Assembly: GCF_014205675.1 (NCBI RefSeq)
Contig: NZ_JACIIX010000020.1
Location: 1-50,258 of the forward strand
Source of the DNA: Novispirillum itersonii
Lineage (GTDB): Bacteria > Pseudomonadota > Alphaproteobacteria > Rhodospirillales > Rhodospirillaceae
Length of the DNA: 50,258 nt
Direction of reading: 5' to 3'
Below, one piece after another: positions 11,001 through 18,704 of this stretch (the stretch's first letter is position 1; every line of letters starts with the position of its first letter). The notes below the pieces were generated by a model. The model did not search any database. It was not told the origin of the DNA and saw only the letters and a list, made by a program, of their open reading frames with translations. Made by a program: the position numbers and the translations under genes.

Positions 11001-11332
11001 CCAGACTGATCTTCAACAATTTCCCGGGCCGCCCCCCGGCAATCTCGCCAAAAATGGACGCAACGACGCCACAGCGCCTGATGATGGACGAAGGGGAAGA
11101 CAACACCGACGGATCCGTGACGGAAGACGACGACGATACGATCGAGGAGTTCCCTGAAGGCGCAGACGGTTACGATTCCTATGACGATGAAGAAGACGAT
11201 GAGGAAGAGGATTACGAAGAGTATGACCATGATGACGAGGAAGACGACTATGACGGAGCACGGTATAAAATAAAGAAGAGGAAACTGAACACTGGGGGAT
11301 CCCACACCACAAAAGAAGACAGGTTTGACTGA
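5078..11332 (+). CDS. eCIS-core (DUF4157) effector with OTU-like and macro domains
   Basis: A 2084-residue putative injected effector. The GTG start at 5078 follows GGAAGGA with a 7-base spacer and lies one base after the GT9 stop; a longer frame from 4943 would overlap GT9. Domains: DUF4157/eCIS-core at about 46-150 with zincin-like HEAWH at 110-114; acidic stretch about 254-275; two copies of an unknown helical domain (about 307-545 and 603-825), each with SHxVAxxLxR; three OTU-like modules (about 868-1050, 1085-1355, 1405-1740) with Cys/His pairs L897/H1030 (degenerate), C1103/H1338 and C1425/H1723, the last two with ELQAL; a macro domain (about 1782-1985) with VNAANESLMGGGGIDGA; an acidic tail (about 2002-2062) and KIKKRKL at 2064-2070. 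DUF4157 proteins are known companions and cargo of contractile injection systems. Deubiquitination and ADP-ribose binding or removal in a eukaryotic target are inferences. Confidence 0.85.
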   Translation: MEKAEAHKPAAHSAAITAERSSGTEQSHDLSGKLNGGTHAQGLARMGQALNGHGGLPVQLKRGVERLSRQSMDDVTVHYGSPDPARLSAEAFARGNHIHLAPGQEHHLPHEAWHVAQQKQGRVPGQTQFAGSMVNQDPALESEADIMGQRALRSGLDGGDLPPLAPASPLANPVLQGVFAQDGQEWKDKDTDHKYRSVHSLADRRLMERITDGYRIWVRLSDNQPLPVDEEDDQERLKKDLTKDEHRSSEGKEAEEPLDMGDEDFDDDSDSDEDDRLEFANKPEKERYAFIAPPPGKKRNAQEKKKPNLAFMVSVVPDQPHQNGKYAADDLTIETLVMSGERVPTRYGDAQKSHSVAFSLIRTALESFETRPVSALIRFLAAEFAELRADSEKEEGARHAVEQLLPDDLIEQYTSEAIPLGTWNSVLAELLYRYQVIYHLSRTAVYAKGKAKNRGEQDALRRLRTAEAALKKDSGTDLKKFYADNFGTERSKFFKGAPTPVQDAQMLMDLNFKVPQEDYVKILLHWHRMLHLAYPLIMGKIDGDLAKVVLSKPLPKKQHVSGQSNTVQDWLNQLKDPNFAKGKSGDKSGSKSSFGDLHATDQAIQIRLDPLNTPTGARSGENRAALPDLFLADDLSIGLLHIGEARLDTQFGSSQMSHTVAWTLVRAAILGFSHQPLTNLLAYLLQGFDELAHDGDKTAARCADHLRSLMGSARSQSDWVKEAAGATVEYLRLDQSSASSTYSKPPKGNSEGHYIQILRQNEIMLMLHGRLYNTPEEVIAAAANLLDADIGHPGLSWENATRAILRWERTLRVAFPLLMKAGGDRILADWHTRKIGAHSNPAWQTLPAKGKDGKNVTTVADMIRHARSEKTVSTEATVTHGSRDYLIQETVRGGDNLYNAVAAGVAGMIANGSLKAADVADRLPTIPVDQLERLAPHAAHQAPAANLRAVQRILAPALRAHLTTLVRKGKVKLDPKELDNNGPALAGALADLLGLRLTTLTVDKTGTKASSTAMDLEAPILGLHRSEAGHWSTLKTSEGGQFNLASDTAADMTQPHPWRAKLPQFLERHLHRGMQDRTMPVEGTFRRDNRTYAAWRTTGNNNCSFNGMALVLAGLVAQGQMTAGHLAKAVTLPEKVVEEAAAAAKTAQTDPRQAVAVEQILSPALRMAAVGALRGALDIQLQMEQEYIGELRGLVMLRLTGRPQGRGDLFSDQRSTVTALMETKAEALLRQIKPDCDGKTPDEQEKIVDAAFTKYQTDIEMNFRNDVLPAYFEHMATEGVWGGAPELQALARVLGVRLTLFRDYGGGVIGRDEGPDDRSGDPPDMVEIGMFRHRARAHWSAASTGQGAYNLRDGTDRLGKPILAAPVDSTPMVGPRGTGTASFPSTASGSKASGSKVSSGRIERTFSARGREYTAWQTSGHDNNCSFNGISQVIAGLIAQDRLPQEQVAEALGGQAPDMKRLLELAKQTQHDPQAARRIEQSLNDPLRQLAVTALGARPDLRAQMAEEFIDELRGHVYTAIGVPWHRSSDLFEHGAEEIQTYLRTTGANITAALAASCAGQDARTQEQIIDRAIDANRAEYLAWFNRDGMAAYQNHMRTSGVWAGGPELQALSGRLGIALTVFRDYGHGIIGRDEGLASAGSASAAGFNDGELATLRQLDVVEGRSRGPENLLYFRRLPRGRVLEHLNGNALTERFMALYDAHYLFRDRAPVEAGMFRHTYAHWSAMSTALGAYDLADDTDRRHNKIEEESDGSKKPEDRPEDRPEDRTVDRPDVSTSGKTMTVNFARPALTGVQTIYSDHMFGGRHGPFTLRKVDPTAKSGDAVGLVNAANESLMGGGGIDGAIFAEEGTGLFSRKPNRHTAIEEWQKNSGRKTIAAGEAISASSGDLYFRGISRIIHAVGPRAGNKNFEQVLRNTVRSVLDRAAEAKLHSVIFTNISGGLFGGDANQTAQIILDEIQRLLTSPLLEWKGWLPARLIFNNFPGRPPAISPKMDATTPQRLMMDEGEDNTDGSVTEDDDDTIEEFPEGADGYDSYDDEEDDEEEDYEEYDHDDEEDDYDGARYKIKKRKLNTGGSHTTKEDRFD
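10349..10388 (+). repeat. Short tandem repeat coding (E/V)DRP units
   Basis: A 12-base unit (GAGGACCGCCCA) is repeated about three times with degenerate flanks, giving EDRPEDRPEDRTVDRP in the effector. It lies in the linker between the third OTU-like module and the macro domain, so copy-number changes in steps of 12 bases would alter linker length without breaking the frame. Confidence 0.7.
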
Positions 11333-11345
11333 AACGGAGCACCCC

Positions 11346-11360
11346 GTCTTGCGGCAAGAC
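11346..11360. terminator. Possible bidirectional hairpin between convergent genes
   Basis: GTCTTGC-G-GCAAGAC is a perfect inverted repeat in the 36-base gap between the stops of the effector (plus) and the ATPase (minus). There is no T-run, so a terminator role is only suggested by position. Confidence 0.3.
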
Positions 11361-11368
11361 ATACCCCG

Positions 11369-12733
11369 TCAGCTGTTTGAGCGGTTTTCCTTCAACCGCT
11401 CGGCCCGGATGCCGTCATAAACATCCTGCCGCTGCACCTGTTGGGGGGTGCGGCGCACCGCTTGCAGGCAGGCGTGGCGCAGCACGTTCAGGATGCTGCC
11501 GGCGGACATTTCAAACTCTCCGGCGATGGCCGGAAGGTCAATGTCGGCGGCCAGAACAAAGGGCTGGCCCACAAACATCTCGCGCCACAGGCGCAACCGC
11601 TCCTGCACCCCCGGCATGCGGAAATAGATCACCGACTGGAACCGCCGTAAAAACGCCTCGTCCAGATTGCCGCGCAGGTTGGTGGCCAGAATGACAATGC
11701 CGGGATACTCCTCGATCCGTTGCAGCAGATAGGCCACCTGCTGATTGGCGGAGCGGTCATTGGAACTGCGGGTTTCCGTACGCTTGCCGAACAGGGCATC
11801 AGCCTCGTCGAAAAACAGCACCCAATGCTGCTGCTGTGCCTGATCGAACAGCCGCGCCAGATTTTTTTCGGTCTCGCCAATCCATTTGGACACCACCATC
11901 GACAGATCGACGCGATAGACCGGCATACCGGTGGCCTTGCCCAGCAGGCTGGCGGTCAAGGTCTTCCCGGTGCCGGGCGGACCATAGAACAGGCTGCGAT
12001 AGCCGGGCTTCAGGCGCCGCCCCAGCCCCCAGTCCTGCATCATGGTTTCGTGATGCCTGATCCAGGCCCGGATATCCTCGATGGCGGTCAGGGTGGCGCT
12101 GTCCAGCACAAGATCAGACCAGTCCAATGGTGTGGTCAACCGCTGCGCCGGAAAGTCGGGCGATGGCGGCGGGTCACGGTCCAGCCCGGTCAGGATGCGG
12201 TCCAGATGGCGGGCCGAAACCCGCAACACCGCCGCCTGCGCAGGTTCCCCGGGCTGGCGGTGATCCAGCGCCACCAGATCGGCAGCCAACAGCGGCCGGT
12301 CAGGCTCAAACAGCCGACGATGGTGCAGGCGGGCGGCGAGATCGTCACCGGCCAGCAGAAACAGGGCCGTTTCCACGGTGGGGATCAGGCCGCCGTGATT
12401 GTGGCCGACAATCCCGCCGAATTCGGTGAAGCGGCGGCCAATCGACTGATTATGCAGCAGGAACAGGTCCAGAGACTTTGGCCGCACTTCAGGGATCAAA
12501 GCCAGAATCAGCACCAGCCGCTCCGCCGGGGTCAGGCCATGACGGCGCACCAGATCGGCATAAGCCCCATAGATGGGCAGATCCGGCGGGGCCTCCAGCG
12601 CATCGGCAACGGCCAGATCCGGTATCTCGCCCGTATGCGCGGCGAACCGGCGGTCCCGCACCAACCGGAACCAGTCGATTTCCTGACGCAGGACATGGGC
12701 ATTGGCGGCACTGAGGTCATGGCTCATGGGCAT
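11369..12733 (-). CDS. eCIS AAA+ ATPase (Afp15/Pvc15-like)
   Basis: A 454-residue AAA+ ATPase, the last gene of the injection-system operon. Visible: an N-terminal domain of about 200 residues typical of contractile injection system ATPases, Walker A GPPGTGKT near 250, Walker B LFFDEADALFG, and an arginine-rich FLRRFQS sensor/finger stretch. In Afp/PVC particles this ATPase is needed for assembly or effector loading, not for contraction. I chose the ATG at 12733 because it forms a TGATG junction with the tape-measure stop; an ATG at 12793 would extend it by 20 residues and overlap that gene. It converges with the effector gene 36 bases away. Confidence 0.9.
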   Translation of the reverse strand: MPMSHDLSAANAHVLRQEIDWFRLVRDRRFAAHTGEIPDLAVADALEAPPDLPIYGAYADLVRRHGLTPAERLVLILALIPEVRPKSLDLFLLHNQSIGRRFTEFGGIVGHNHGGLIPTVETALFLLAGDDLAARLHHRRLFEPDRPLLAADLVALDHRQPGEPAQAAVLRVSARHLDRILTGLDRDPPPSPDFPAQRLTTPLDWSDLVLDSATLTAIEDIRAWIRHHETMMQDWGLGRRLKPGYRSLFYGPPGTGKTLTASLLGKATGMPVYRVDLSMVVSKWIGETEKNLARLFDQAQQQHWVLFFDEADALFGKRTETRSSNDRSANQQVAYLLQRIEEYPGIVILATNLRGNLDEAFLRRFQSVIYFRMPGVQERLRLWREMFVGQPFVLAADIDLPAIAGEFEMSAGSILNVLRHACLQAVRRTPQQVQRQDVYDGIRAERLKENRSNS

Positions 12734-15700
12734 CACCAGGTTGTGGTCAGCGCCGTGCGCTGCCAGGGATGAAAGATCATCGAAAAGCCCCATGGCACCT
12801 GATCGACCAGCACATCAAGGGTCTTGCGCTGCACGGTCAGGTGCCAGCCGCCGTCACGGCGCTCCAGCCTGCCCTCCCGTTGCAGGAAGCCCTCGCGCAG
12901 GGCCGCAGGTGAGTTTTTGGAGAGAATGGTCCAGTTGGCCAGCATGGCGGCCAGCAACTGCGCCCCCACCCCCAGCTCCTGTTCGGTCCGCGTGATGGAC
13001 GGTTCGATGGCGGCCGCCGGATCCAGTCCGCACAGAACCTTATTCAGGGCCAGACCCTGCTCCGGGCGGGCGGTCTGTTCATCGACCAGCCATTGCAGCA
13101 GATGCACGGCGCGGGAGGCCGCCTCAACATCACGCAGGGCAGGCTTACCGTCGCTGCCGGTGCCTAACAGATCCAGAGTCCGGAACAGATGGGGCAGAAA
13201 CGGCCCGGCCAGCACCAGACCGGCATTGTCCACATACAGGGCCCCGTCCTGACCGGCGGCGCCCCCCCCTTCCAGCCCGAACGCGGTTCGCCCCGGCGCT
13301 GGCTGGTGCGGCACCGGGGGGGGAGAGGGTTTTCTGGGCGGCTCCACCGGAGCCGGACGCAGGATACCCGGCAACCAGGCATGGCCGATGGTCCGGGCCA
13401 GATCCCGCGCCCGGTCCAGCACCCGGCCCGCCAGATCTGTGTCCTTCACCCCCAGAGCAGCCAGAACCCGGGGCACCAGGGCATGGGCGCTGCGCTGCTG
13501 CCGGGGCTGATCGGCAAGGTAGTCGAACAGCGCCGCCCAGGGCAGACGGTGGGCGCTGCCCTGACGCTGCGGTGCGGTCTGACGCCACGCCGTGCCCAGA
13601 ACGTCCACCACGTCGATCAGCAGGCGGGCCTGCCCCGGCTCGCTTAAGCGCACCAACCGCACAATCAGCCGATCAGGCAAGCGGCTGGACCAACGGCCCC
13701 GCACCTGAGGCTGGCGCAGCAGGCGGCGCACGTCATCGCGGAAATCGCGGTCCCCGGCATCGGCCAAAGCGATGGATGCCTCAATCAGCACATCCTCCGG
13801 CACCCCCGCTGACGGGGACCCGGCGAGGAAATCGAGGGTGGCGCGACGCAGATCAAGAGGGTCCGGCGGCAACAGCCGCCGCAGGGCCCGCCGCACCGGA
13901 TCCGGCAGGCGGGTCAGGGCCTGCCGCGCCGCCTGCGGAAACCGACGTGCCAGAACCACCAATACAGCCTGAAACCGTTCACGCTCTTCGGTCGCCAGCA
14001 CCGGATCAGCCGCAGCAGCCAGCAGATCGTCCAAGGCCCACTCCACAGGATCGGCGGGCACGGCAGGCGCGGTGGCCACCGGGGCCGTCAGACCTGCCAG
14101 AACCTCGGTCAGGTCCACCGGCCCCTCCCCCAGCGCTGCGGCCAGCAGGCGGGCCAAGGCCACCGGCAGCAGGTCTGGCGTCAGTCTCGCCAACGGTCCC
14201 TGCCCGGTCCGCCCCCACGCCATGGCCGCCCAAGGGGCCAGCCGCTCCAGCAGGGCACGGGCCCCCGGTTCGCCCAGAAGCGCAACGATGGTGGCGGCCA
14301 TGCGCGGCCTGTCGGCGGCCTCGGCCTCGGCAAACAGCCGACGCAACCGGTCCGGCGGCATGGTGCTGAAACCGGCGACAGCGGCCGCCTGACCGAGCGG
14401 CGGATCCGCGATGGCCGCCCACCACGGCAATCGCCCGGTCTGCAAAAGATGATAGAGAGCAGCCATGCGGTCGAACCGCTGGATCAGACCGGCACGACGG
14501 TGCCACCGACCGGCCGCCCCCAGCCCATCACCGCCAGCCAGCCGGGCCAGCAGCACCGCCCAGGCCCGGCGCTCCTCGCGTGGGTCGGGAAAATCCAGCC
14601 GGGACGCCAGAACCAGCGCCCGCTTTTGATCGGCAGGCGACAACAAGCGCACAATGTCCTCGGGCGTCAGGGCCTCCAACAGGCGCTCAACCGCCTGAGG
14701 CCAGACCGCCGGATCGGCAGCCAGCCGCCGCACCAGCGTCGCCAGCCCAGCGCCATGACTGGCGGCAAGCCGGGGCAACATCAGGGCCGGGGACGGACCG
14801 GCGGCCCGCCTGCCCCGCAAATACGCCTCCACACCGGCCAGAGCCTCCGTCGGCGCTGCGGTCAGGTCCGCCAACAGGGCATCCAGCAGGTCAAGCAGCG
14901 ATCCGCCCGGTATTTTGGCGGTACGGAACACCACTGCCAGCCCCCGCCGCAATGTGGCCAGAAGATCCGGCAGGGGGATGGCTTCGTGCTCAGCCAGATC
15001 CCGCAACAGGGTGCCGACGAAAACGCGGCGATTGAACTGCGAGCCGGATTGCCGGGCCATCTGGGCCAGCGCAAGCACCCACAGCAGGTGCGTCAGGGCC
15101 TGTTCCCCCAGCCGAACCAGCGGCTCTACCCGGTGGGCCTGTATCACATCGGCCATGTAGTTCTGCACCAGCGGCGCATGCTCGCGGTCCAGCAGAACCA
15201 GCATCTGCATCAGGTCGTCGGGACCGGTGGCACGGATCAGCTGCTTGACGCCTGACAGGTTTCCGGCCAGCGCCCGCAGCCTCCGCACCAGATCCGCCGG
15301 TCTGTCCGCCGGTGGAACCGCATCCCCGGAGGAGCTGACCTTCAGGTCCGGCGCAGGAGGGGGTTTCTCCCCGTCGGCCAGAACCTCCTGCAACACCGCC
15401 GGGAGGGAACTGGCGAGGGACAGACGACGCCCGACGCTCTCCAGCGCCCGGCGCAGACTCTCCAGCAGGGCGTGGTATTCCAGCCCGGTGGCCCGGGCCG
15501 TCTTCCGCAACAGGTCAGCCACATAGCTCTTTTGGTTGAAGTGCGATCCATCCAGCGACAGCAGAAAGCGCAGGGTCAACACCCAGACCAACTGACAGAA
15601 GCGCGTCTCGCCCAGCGGAACCAACGGATCGGCGCGATGCAAGGCCCCCAGATCCCCAAGATAGGCCAGAATCAGCGGGGCGTTGGCCGACTCCAGTTCC

Positions 15701-16248
15701 GCCAGCACCAGCCGCAGGCTGGCATCGTCCGCCTGCAACACCAGCCGCTCGGCCACCTGACTCTGCCTGCGGGTCTGCCGCAACAGATCGGCCAAAGCCC
15801 TTGGCTGGTCCGCCGCCAGACGGGCGAGTTGGGACCGGGGCAGAAACCCCGGATCCACCGGACCCATCGGCAGGGTGCCGTGGATCAGGTAATGCCGGAT
15901 GACCCAGACCCTTCCGGCCGCGGCGGACAACACCCCCTCCCCCGCCGTCACCCGGTCACGCGGGGCCACAGCCACCGCCGCCGCCAGTCCGTCAGTCAAG
16001 GCGGACTCAAGAGCCAGAGCCAGAGCCTGTTCGAACCCCTGCTCCGGCAGGAGGCCAAGATCCAGATCCAGCCGGTCCAGCACCACCTGCCGTCCTTCGG
16101 GCAATGCTGCGGCCAGAACGCGGTCCAGCAGTGTCGGCAGGTGCCGGGCCATCCAGTGATCAAGACGGCGGTGCAGGTCCAGCGCCAGATGTTCGTCGGC
16201 AACCTCCACCTCCCACGACAGCCGCCCGATGACATGCCGCCCGGTCAC
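12733..16248 (-). CDS. eCIS tape measure protein (Afp14-like)
   Basis: 1171 residues, rich in Leu, Ala and Arg with repeated helical blocks, matching contractile injection system tape measure proteins. The N-terminus (IGRLSWEVEVADEHLAL, then LDRLDLDLGLLPE) and the C-terminus (YVDNAGLVLAGPFLPHLFR, then ALNKVLCGLDP) are the two conserved ends of the family; the middle carries repeats such as FNQKSYVADLLR and FNRRVFVGTLLR and sets particle length. It starts with GTG at 16248, overlapping the upstream stop (GTGA), and ends in a TGATG junction with the ATPase. Its length suggests a fairly long particle, but I cannot convert residues to nanometres reliably here. Confidence 0.88.
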   Translation of the reverse strand: MTGRHVIGRLSWEVEVADEHLALDLHRRLDHWMARHLPTLLDRVLAAALPEGRQVVLDRLDLDLGLLPEQGFEQALALALESALTDGLAAAVAVAPRDRVTAGEGVLSAAAGRVWVIRHYLIHGTLPMGPVDPGFLPRSQLARLAADQPRALADLLRQTRRQSQVAERLVLQADDASLRLVLAELESANAPLILAYLGDLGALHRADPLVPLGETRFCQLVWVLTLRFLLSLDGSHFNQKSYVADLLRKTARATGLEYHALLESLRRALESVGRRLSLASSLPAVLQEVLADGEKPPPAPDLKVSSSGDAVPPADRPADLVRRLRALAGNLSGVKQLIRATGPDDLMQMLVLLDREHAPLVQNYMADVIQAHRVEPLVRLGEQALTHLLWVLALAQMARQSGSQFNRRVFVGTLLRDLAEHEAIPLPDLLATLRRGLAVVFRTAKIPGGSLLDLLDALLADLTAAPTEALAGVEAYLRGRRAAGPSPALMLPRLAASHGAGLATLVRRLAADPAVWPQAVERLLEALTPEDIVRLLSPADQKRALVLASRLDFPDPREERRAWAVLLARLAGGDGLGAAGRWHRRAGLIQRFDRMAALYHLLQTGRLPWWAAIADPPLGQAAAVAGFSTMPPDRLRRLFAEAEAADRPRMAATIVALLGEPGARALLERLAPWAAMAWGRTGQGPLARLTPDLLPVALARLLAAALGEGPVDLTEVLAGLTAPVATAPAVPADPVEWALDDLLAAAADPVLATEERERFQAVLVVLARRFPQAARQALTRLPDPVRRALRRLLPPDPLDLRRATLDFLAGSPSAGVPEDVLIEASIALADAGDRDFRDDVRRLLRQPQVRGRWSSRLPDRLIVRLVRLSEPGQARLLIDVVDVLGTAWRQTAPQRQGSAHRLPWAALFDYLADQPRQQRSAHALVPRVLAALGVKDTDLAGRVLDRARDLARTIGHAWLPGILRPAPVEPPRKPSPPPVPHQPAPGRTAFGLEGGGAAGQDGALYVDNAGLVLAGPFLPHLFRTLDLLGTGSDGKPALRDVEAASRAVHLLQWLVDEQTARPEQGLALNKVLCGLDPAAAIEPSITRTEQELGVGAQLLAAMLANWTILSKNSPAALREGFLQREGRLERRDGGWHLTVQRKTLDVLVDQVPWGFSMIFHPWQRTALTTTW

Positions 16249-18704
16249 GCCTGCTCCCCGTCATGGGCGATCAGAAAATCCCGCAGCCGGGCACAGGCCC
16301 ACGCCAGCCGCCCGTCGCCATTATCGCGCAGGGCGTTCAGCCAGTCATGGCGCAGGGACAGAAAACGGCGCATCTGCCGATGATTCAGATAGCAAAACCG
16401 CAAGGCAACATGGGCCGGGCTGTTTTCACGCACCGTCGCCTCCACCTGCCGCCGCATGGCATCAGGCTGGTCATCCCCTAAAATGCAGGCCGACAGCACG
16501 ACCGACAGGGTGAAAGCATAGGGGAAGGGGGTGATCTCCCCGGGTCGGCGGGCGGCCCGCAGCAGCAGATGTTCCACCACATAAAGCCGCCGCGACAGGA
16601 CCAGCAGGTCAGCCGCATGGGCAAGAATACGGGCCACCTCGGCAAAGCAGGATTCCAGTGTGGCGAACTTGCCCAAATGCCAGCAACGGTCATTGCCCGG
16701 AACCCGGCAGATCAGACTGACCTGACGGTCACGGGGCAGCACGCCCAAGCGGAAAGAATCTATGGACTGAAGCACAGGCAGCAGATCGGCGGCAACCGTA
16801 TGGCCGACAAACGGCGAGTCCGCCCCCGGATCGACGGCAGGCAGCAAAGAGGGATCAACCCGGATGAACCCGTCGATGGTCTGGGTGCTGGCCTCGGCGC
16901 TCAGAAACCGGCCAAAGCTGGCGTCCAGAGGATCCTCCACCACGGTGACCATGTCCAGACCACTGTCGCCCCGGTCGTCCATGCTTTCCAGCAAGCCCAG
17001 CTCGATGCGGGTCTTGATCTCCATGCCCGGCCGGTTAACCGGGCTGGACGGGCGGCCATAGTCAAACCCCCGGCCCCGGTTGGCGGTTGCCGCCACCAGC
17101 CGATGCAGCAAGGCCCGTTTGGCATGGATCAGGGCCTGCGCACCGCTGTCGCCGCCCTGCTGGCAGTCGCAATCGGGCGATGGCGGCAGGGTGAGCTGTT
17201 CGGCATAAAGGGCCAGCAGATAATTGAGAAAACGGTTGCGCCGCTCTGGCGCCGGATCGCTGGCGGCCACCACCCGGTGCAGCCCTTTTTCATAGTCATC
17301 GGAGAGCAGCGGCTCCACTCCGGGCACCCGCCCGGCCAGACTTTGGCTGAAATAGGTGGGACCGTGACCTTCGCGGGCGGAATACAGGTCGCGCACATGG
17401 GCAAGCTGGCTGAAATAATCGGCCAGAACCTGCTCGAACGGCAGCAGATAGCCCTTCAACTGCTTGGCCTGCCCCTGTCGCACCGGGGTGGCGTTGGCGG
17501 GCAGCCCGTATTCACTGATACCGTACAGGTTGGGAAACTGATTCTGTACGGAATAGTAGCTGGCAGGGTCAAACCACTGGCCCTGCGGGGTTGGAAAATA
17601 CCGCCGGTACTCGGCAGCCAGCCGATAGGTGCGCCGCTGTGCCGCCCAAAGCCGTGCCAGCTGGCGGCGCACCCGGTCCTGCGGCGGATGGCAGAGAACG
17701 CCGTTGCGCCACAGGTGGATGGGGTCCGGCCCCTGCCCGCTTCCCGGCCCGCCCTCTTTCCCGCCGTTTGTCAGCATCAGAATGGTCCGGCCATTGACCG
17801 GAATGCTGTCGCCGGAACCATAGGGCGTTTCCCCGCCCTCCACCCGCACCGACAGATCAGACACCGACACCACCCCCTCCACCGAGGCCATGGCCCGCAG
17901 GATATCGGCAACCGGAATACTGCTGGCTTTCGGCCCCAGCTGATCGGCCTGAATAAAGCCGTTCCGCATCAGCGGGCCGTCAAAGATCCCGGCGGGGGTC
18001 AGTCCTGCGTCCAGCATCTGCGACAGGGATTTCCGGCGCGGCTCCGGTGCCAGCAGCATTCCCACCGCAAACAGCATGTCGGCCAGAATCAGGGCGGAGT
18101 CACGCCCGCCATCCAGCAGCACCGATGCCCGCACGGTGGCGGCGCGGGGCTCAAGCACATGCACATGCCGCACATCCTCGCACAGGGCACGGAAGCGGCG
18201 GTAGACCCGCAGGACCCCATGGCGCACCTGTTCAGCCGTCGGGCCGTTACAGCCGCAGGGATCCAGTTTTGGAGCAAGCACGGCAATATCGTAAAGACCG
18301 TTGACGCCATCACGGGCCGGGACCGGCGTCAGCCAGACATTGCCCAGCTCAGGCAGCCAATCCAGAATCACGCGGCGGAAATCATCGGCGGTAACGGGTG
18401 CCGAGGGAAAAATGGCCCGGGCCGGATACAGGGATTGCCCGCGCAGGTCGATCGGCGCGGGCCCCCCGCCAGCACGGGGCGCGGCCAGAATATCCGCCAC
18501 CGGATAATCGGCGCGGTAGGCCAGCTCAGTCAGGGCATAACAAAGCTGCTCGACGATGGTGACACCGGGATCATGCTCGTTATAGTCCGTCCAGATCGCA
18601 CCGGACAGGTCCTGCAACAGGGCCAGCGCGTCTTCCAGCAGGGTCACATAGTTCAGGCCGGGACCCTCGGGCGGAACCGGCGAAAGGGTGGGCGACAGGG
18701 TCAT
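16245..18704 (-). CDS. eCIS baseplate wedge protein (Afp11/Afp12-type), smaller
   Basis: An 819-residue baseplate component. The N-terminal WTDYNEHDPGVTIVEQLCYA, followed by LTELAYRADYPVADILA, is the signature of one of the two large wedge proteins in eCIS loci. The rest has mixed alpha/beta sequence including a cysteine-rich DCDCQ stretch around residue 510. It should join its 1407-residue neighbour to make the wedges surrounding the spike hub. The ATG at 18704 overlaps the upstream stop in ATGA, and the 3' end overlaps the tape-measure start. Which of Afp11 or Afp12 it equals cannot be settled by eye. Confidence 0.8.
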   Translation of the reverse strand: MTLSPTLSPVPPEGPGLNYVTLLEDALALLQDLSGAIWTDYNEHDPGVTIVEQLCYALTELAYRADYPVADILAAPRAGGGPAPIDLRGQSLYPARAIFPSAPVTADDFRRVILDWLPELGNVWLTPVPARDGVNGLYDIAVLAPKLDPCGCNGPTAEQVRHGVLRVYRRFRALCEDVRHVHVLEPRAATVRASVLLDGGRDSALILADMLFAVGMLLAPEPRRKSLSQMLDAGLTPAGIFDGPLMRNGFIQADQLGPKASSIPVADILRAMASVEGVVSVSDLSVRVEGGETPYGSGDSIPVNGRTILMLTNGGKEGGPGSGQGPDPIHLWRNGVLCHPPQDRVRRQLARLWAAQRRTYRLAAEYRRYFPTPQGQWFDPASYYSVQNQFPNLYGISEYGLPANATPVRQGQAKQLKGYLLPFEQVLADYFSQLAHVRDLYSAREGHGPTYFSQSLAGRVPGVEPLLSDDYEKGLHRVVAASDPAPERRNRFLNYLLALYAEQLTLPPSPDCDCQQGGDSGAQALIHAKRALLHRLVAATANRGRGFDYGRPSSPVNRPGMEIKTRIELGLLESMDDRGDSGLDMVTVVEDPLDASFGRFLSAEASTQTIDGFIRVDPSLLPAVDPGADSPFVGHTVAADLLPVLQSIDSFRLGVLPRDRQVSLICRVPGNDRCWHLGKFATLESCFAEVARILAHAADLLVLSRRLYVVEHLLLRAARRPGEITPFPYAFTLSVVLSACILGDDQPDAMRRQVEATVRENSPAHVALRFCYLNHRQMRRFLSLRHDWLNALRDNGDGRLAWACARLRDFLIAHDGEQA

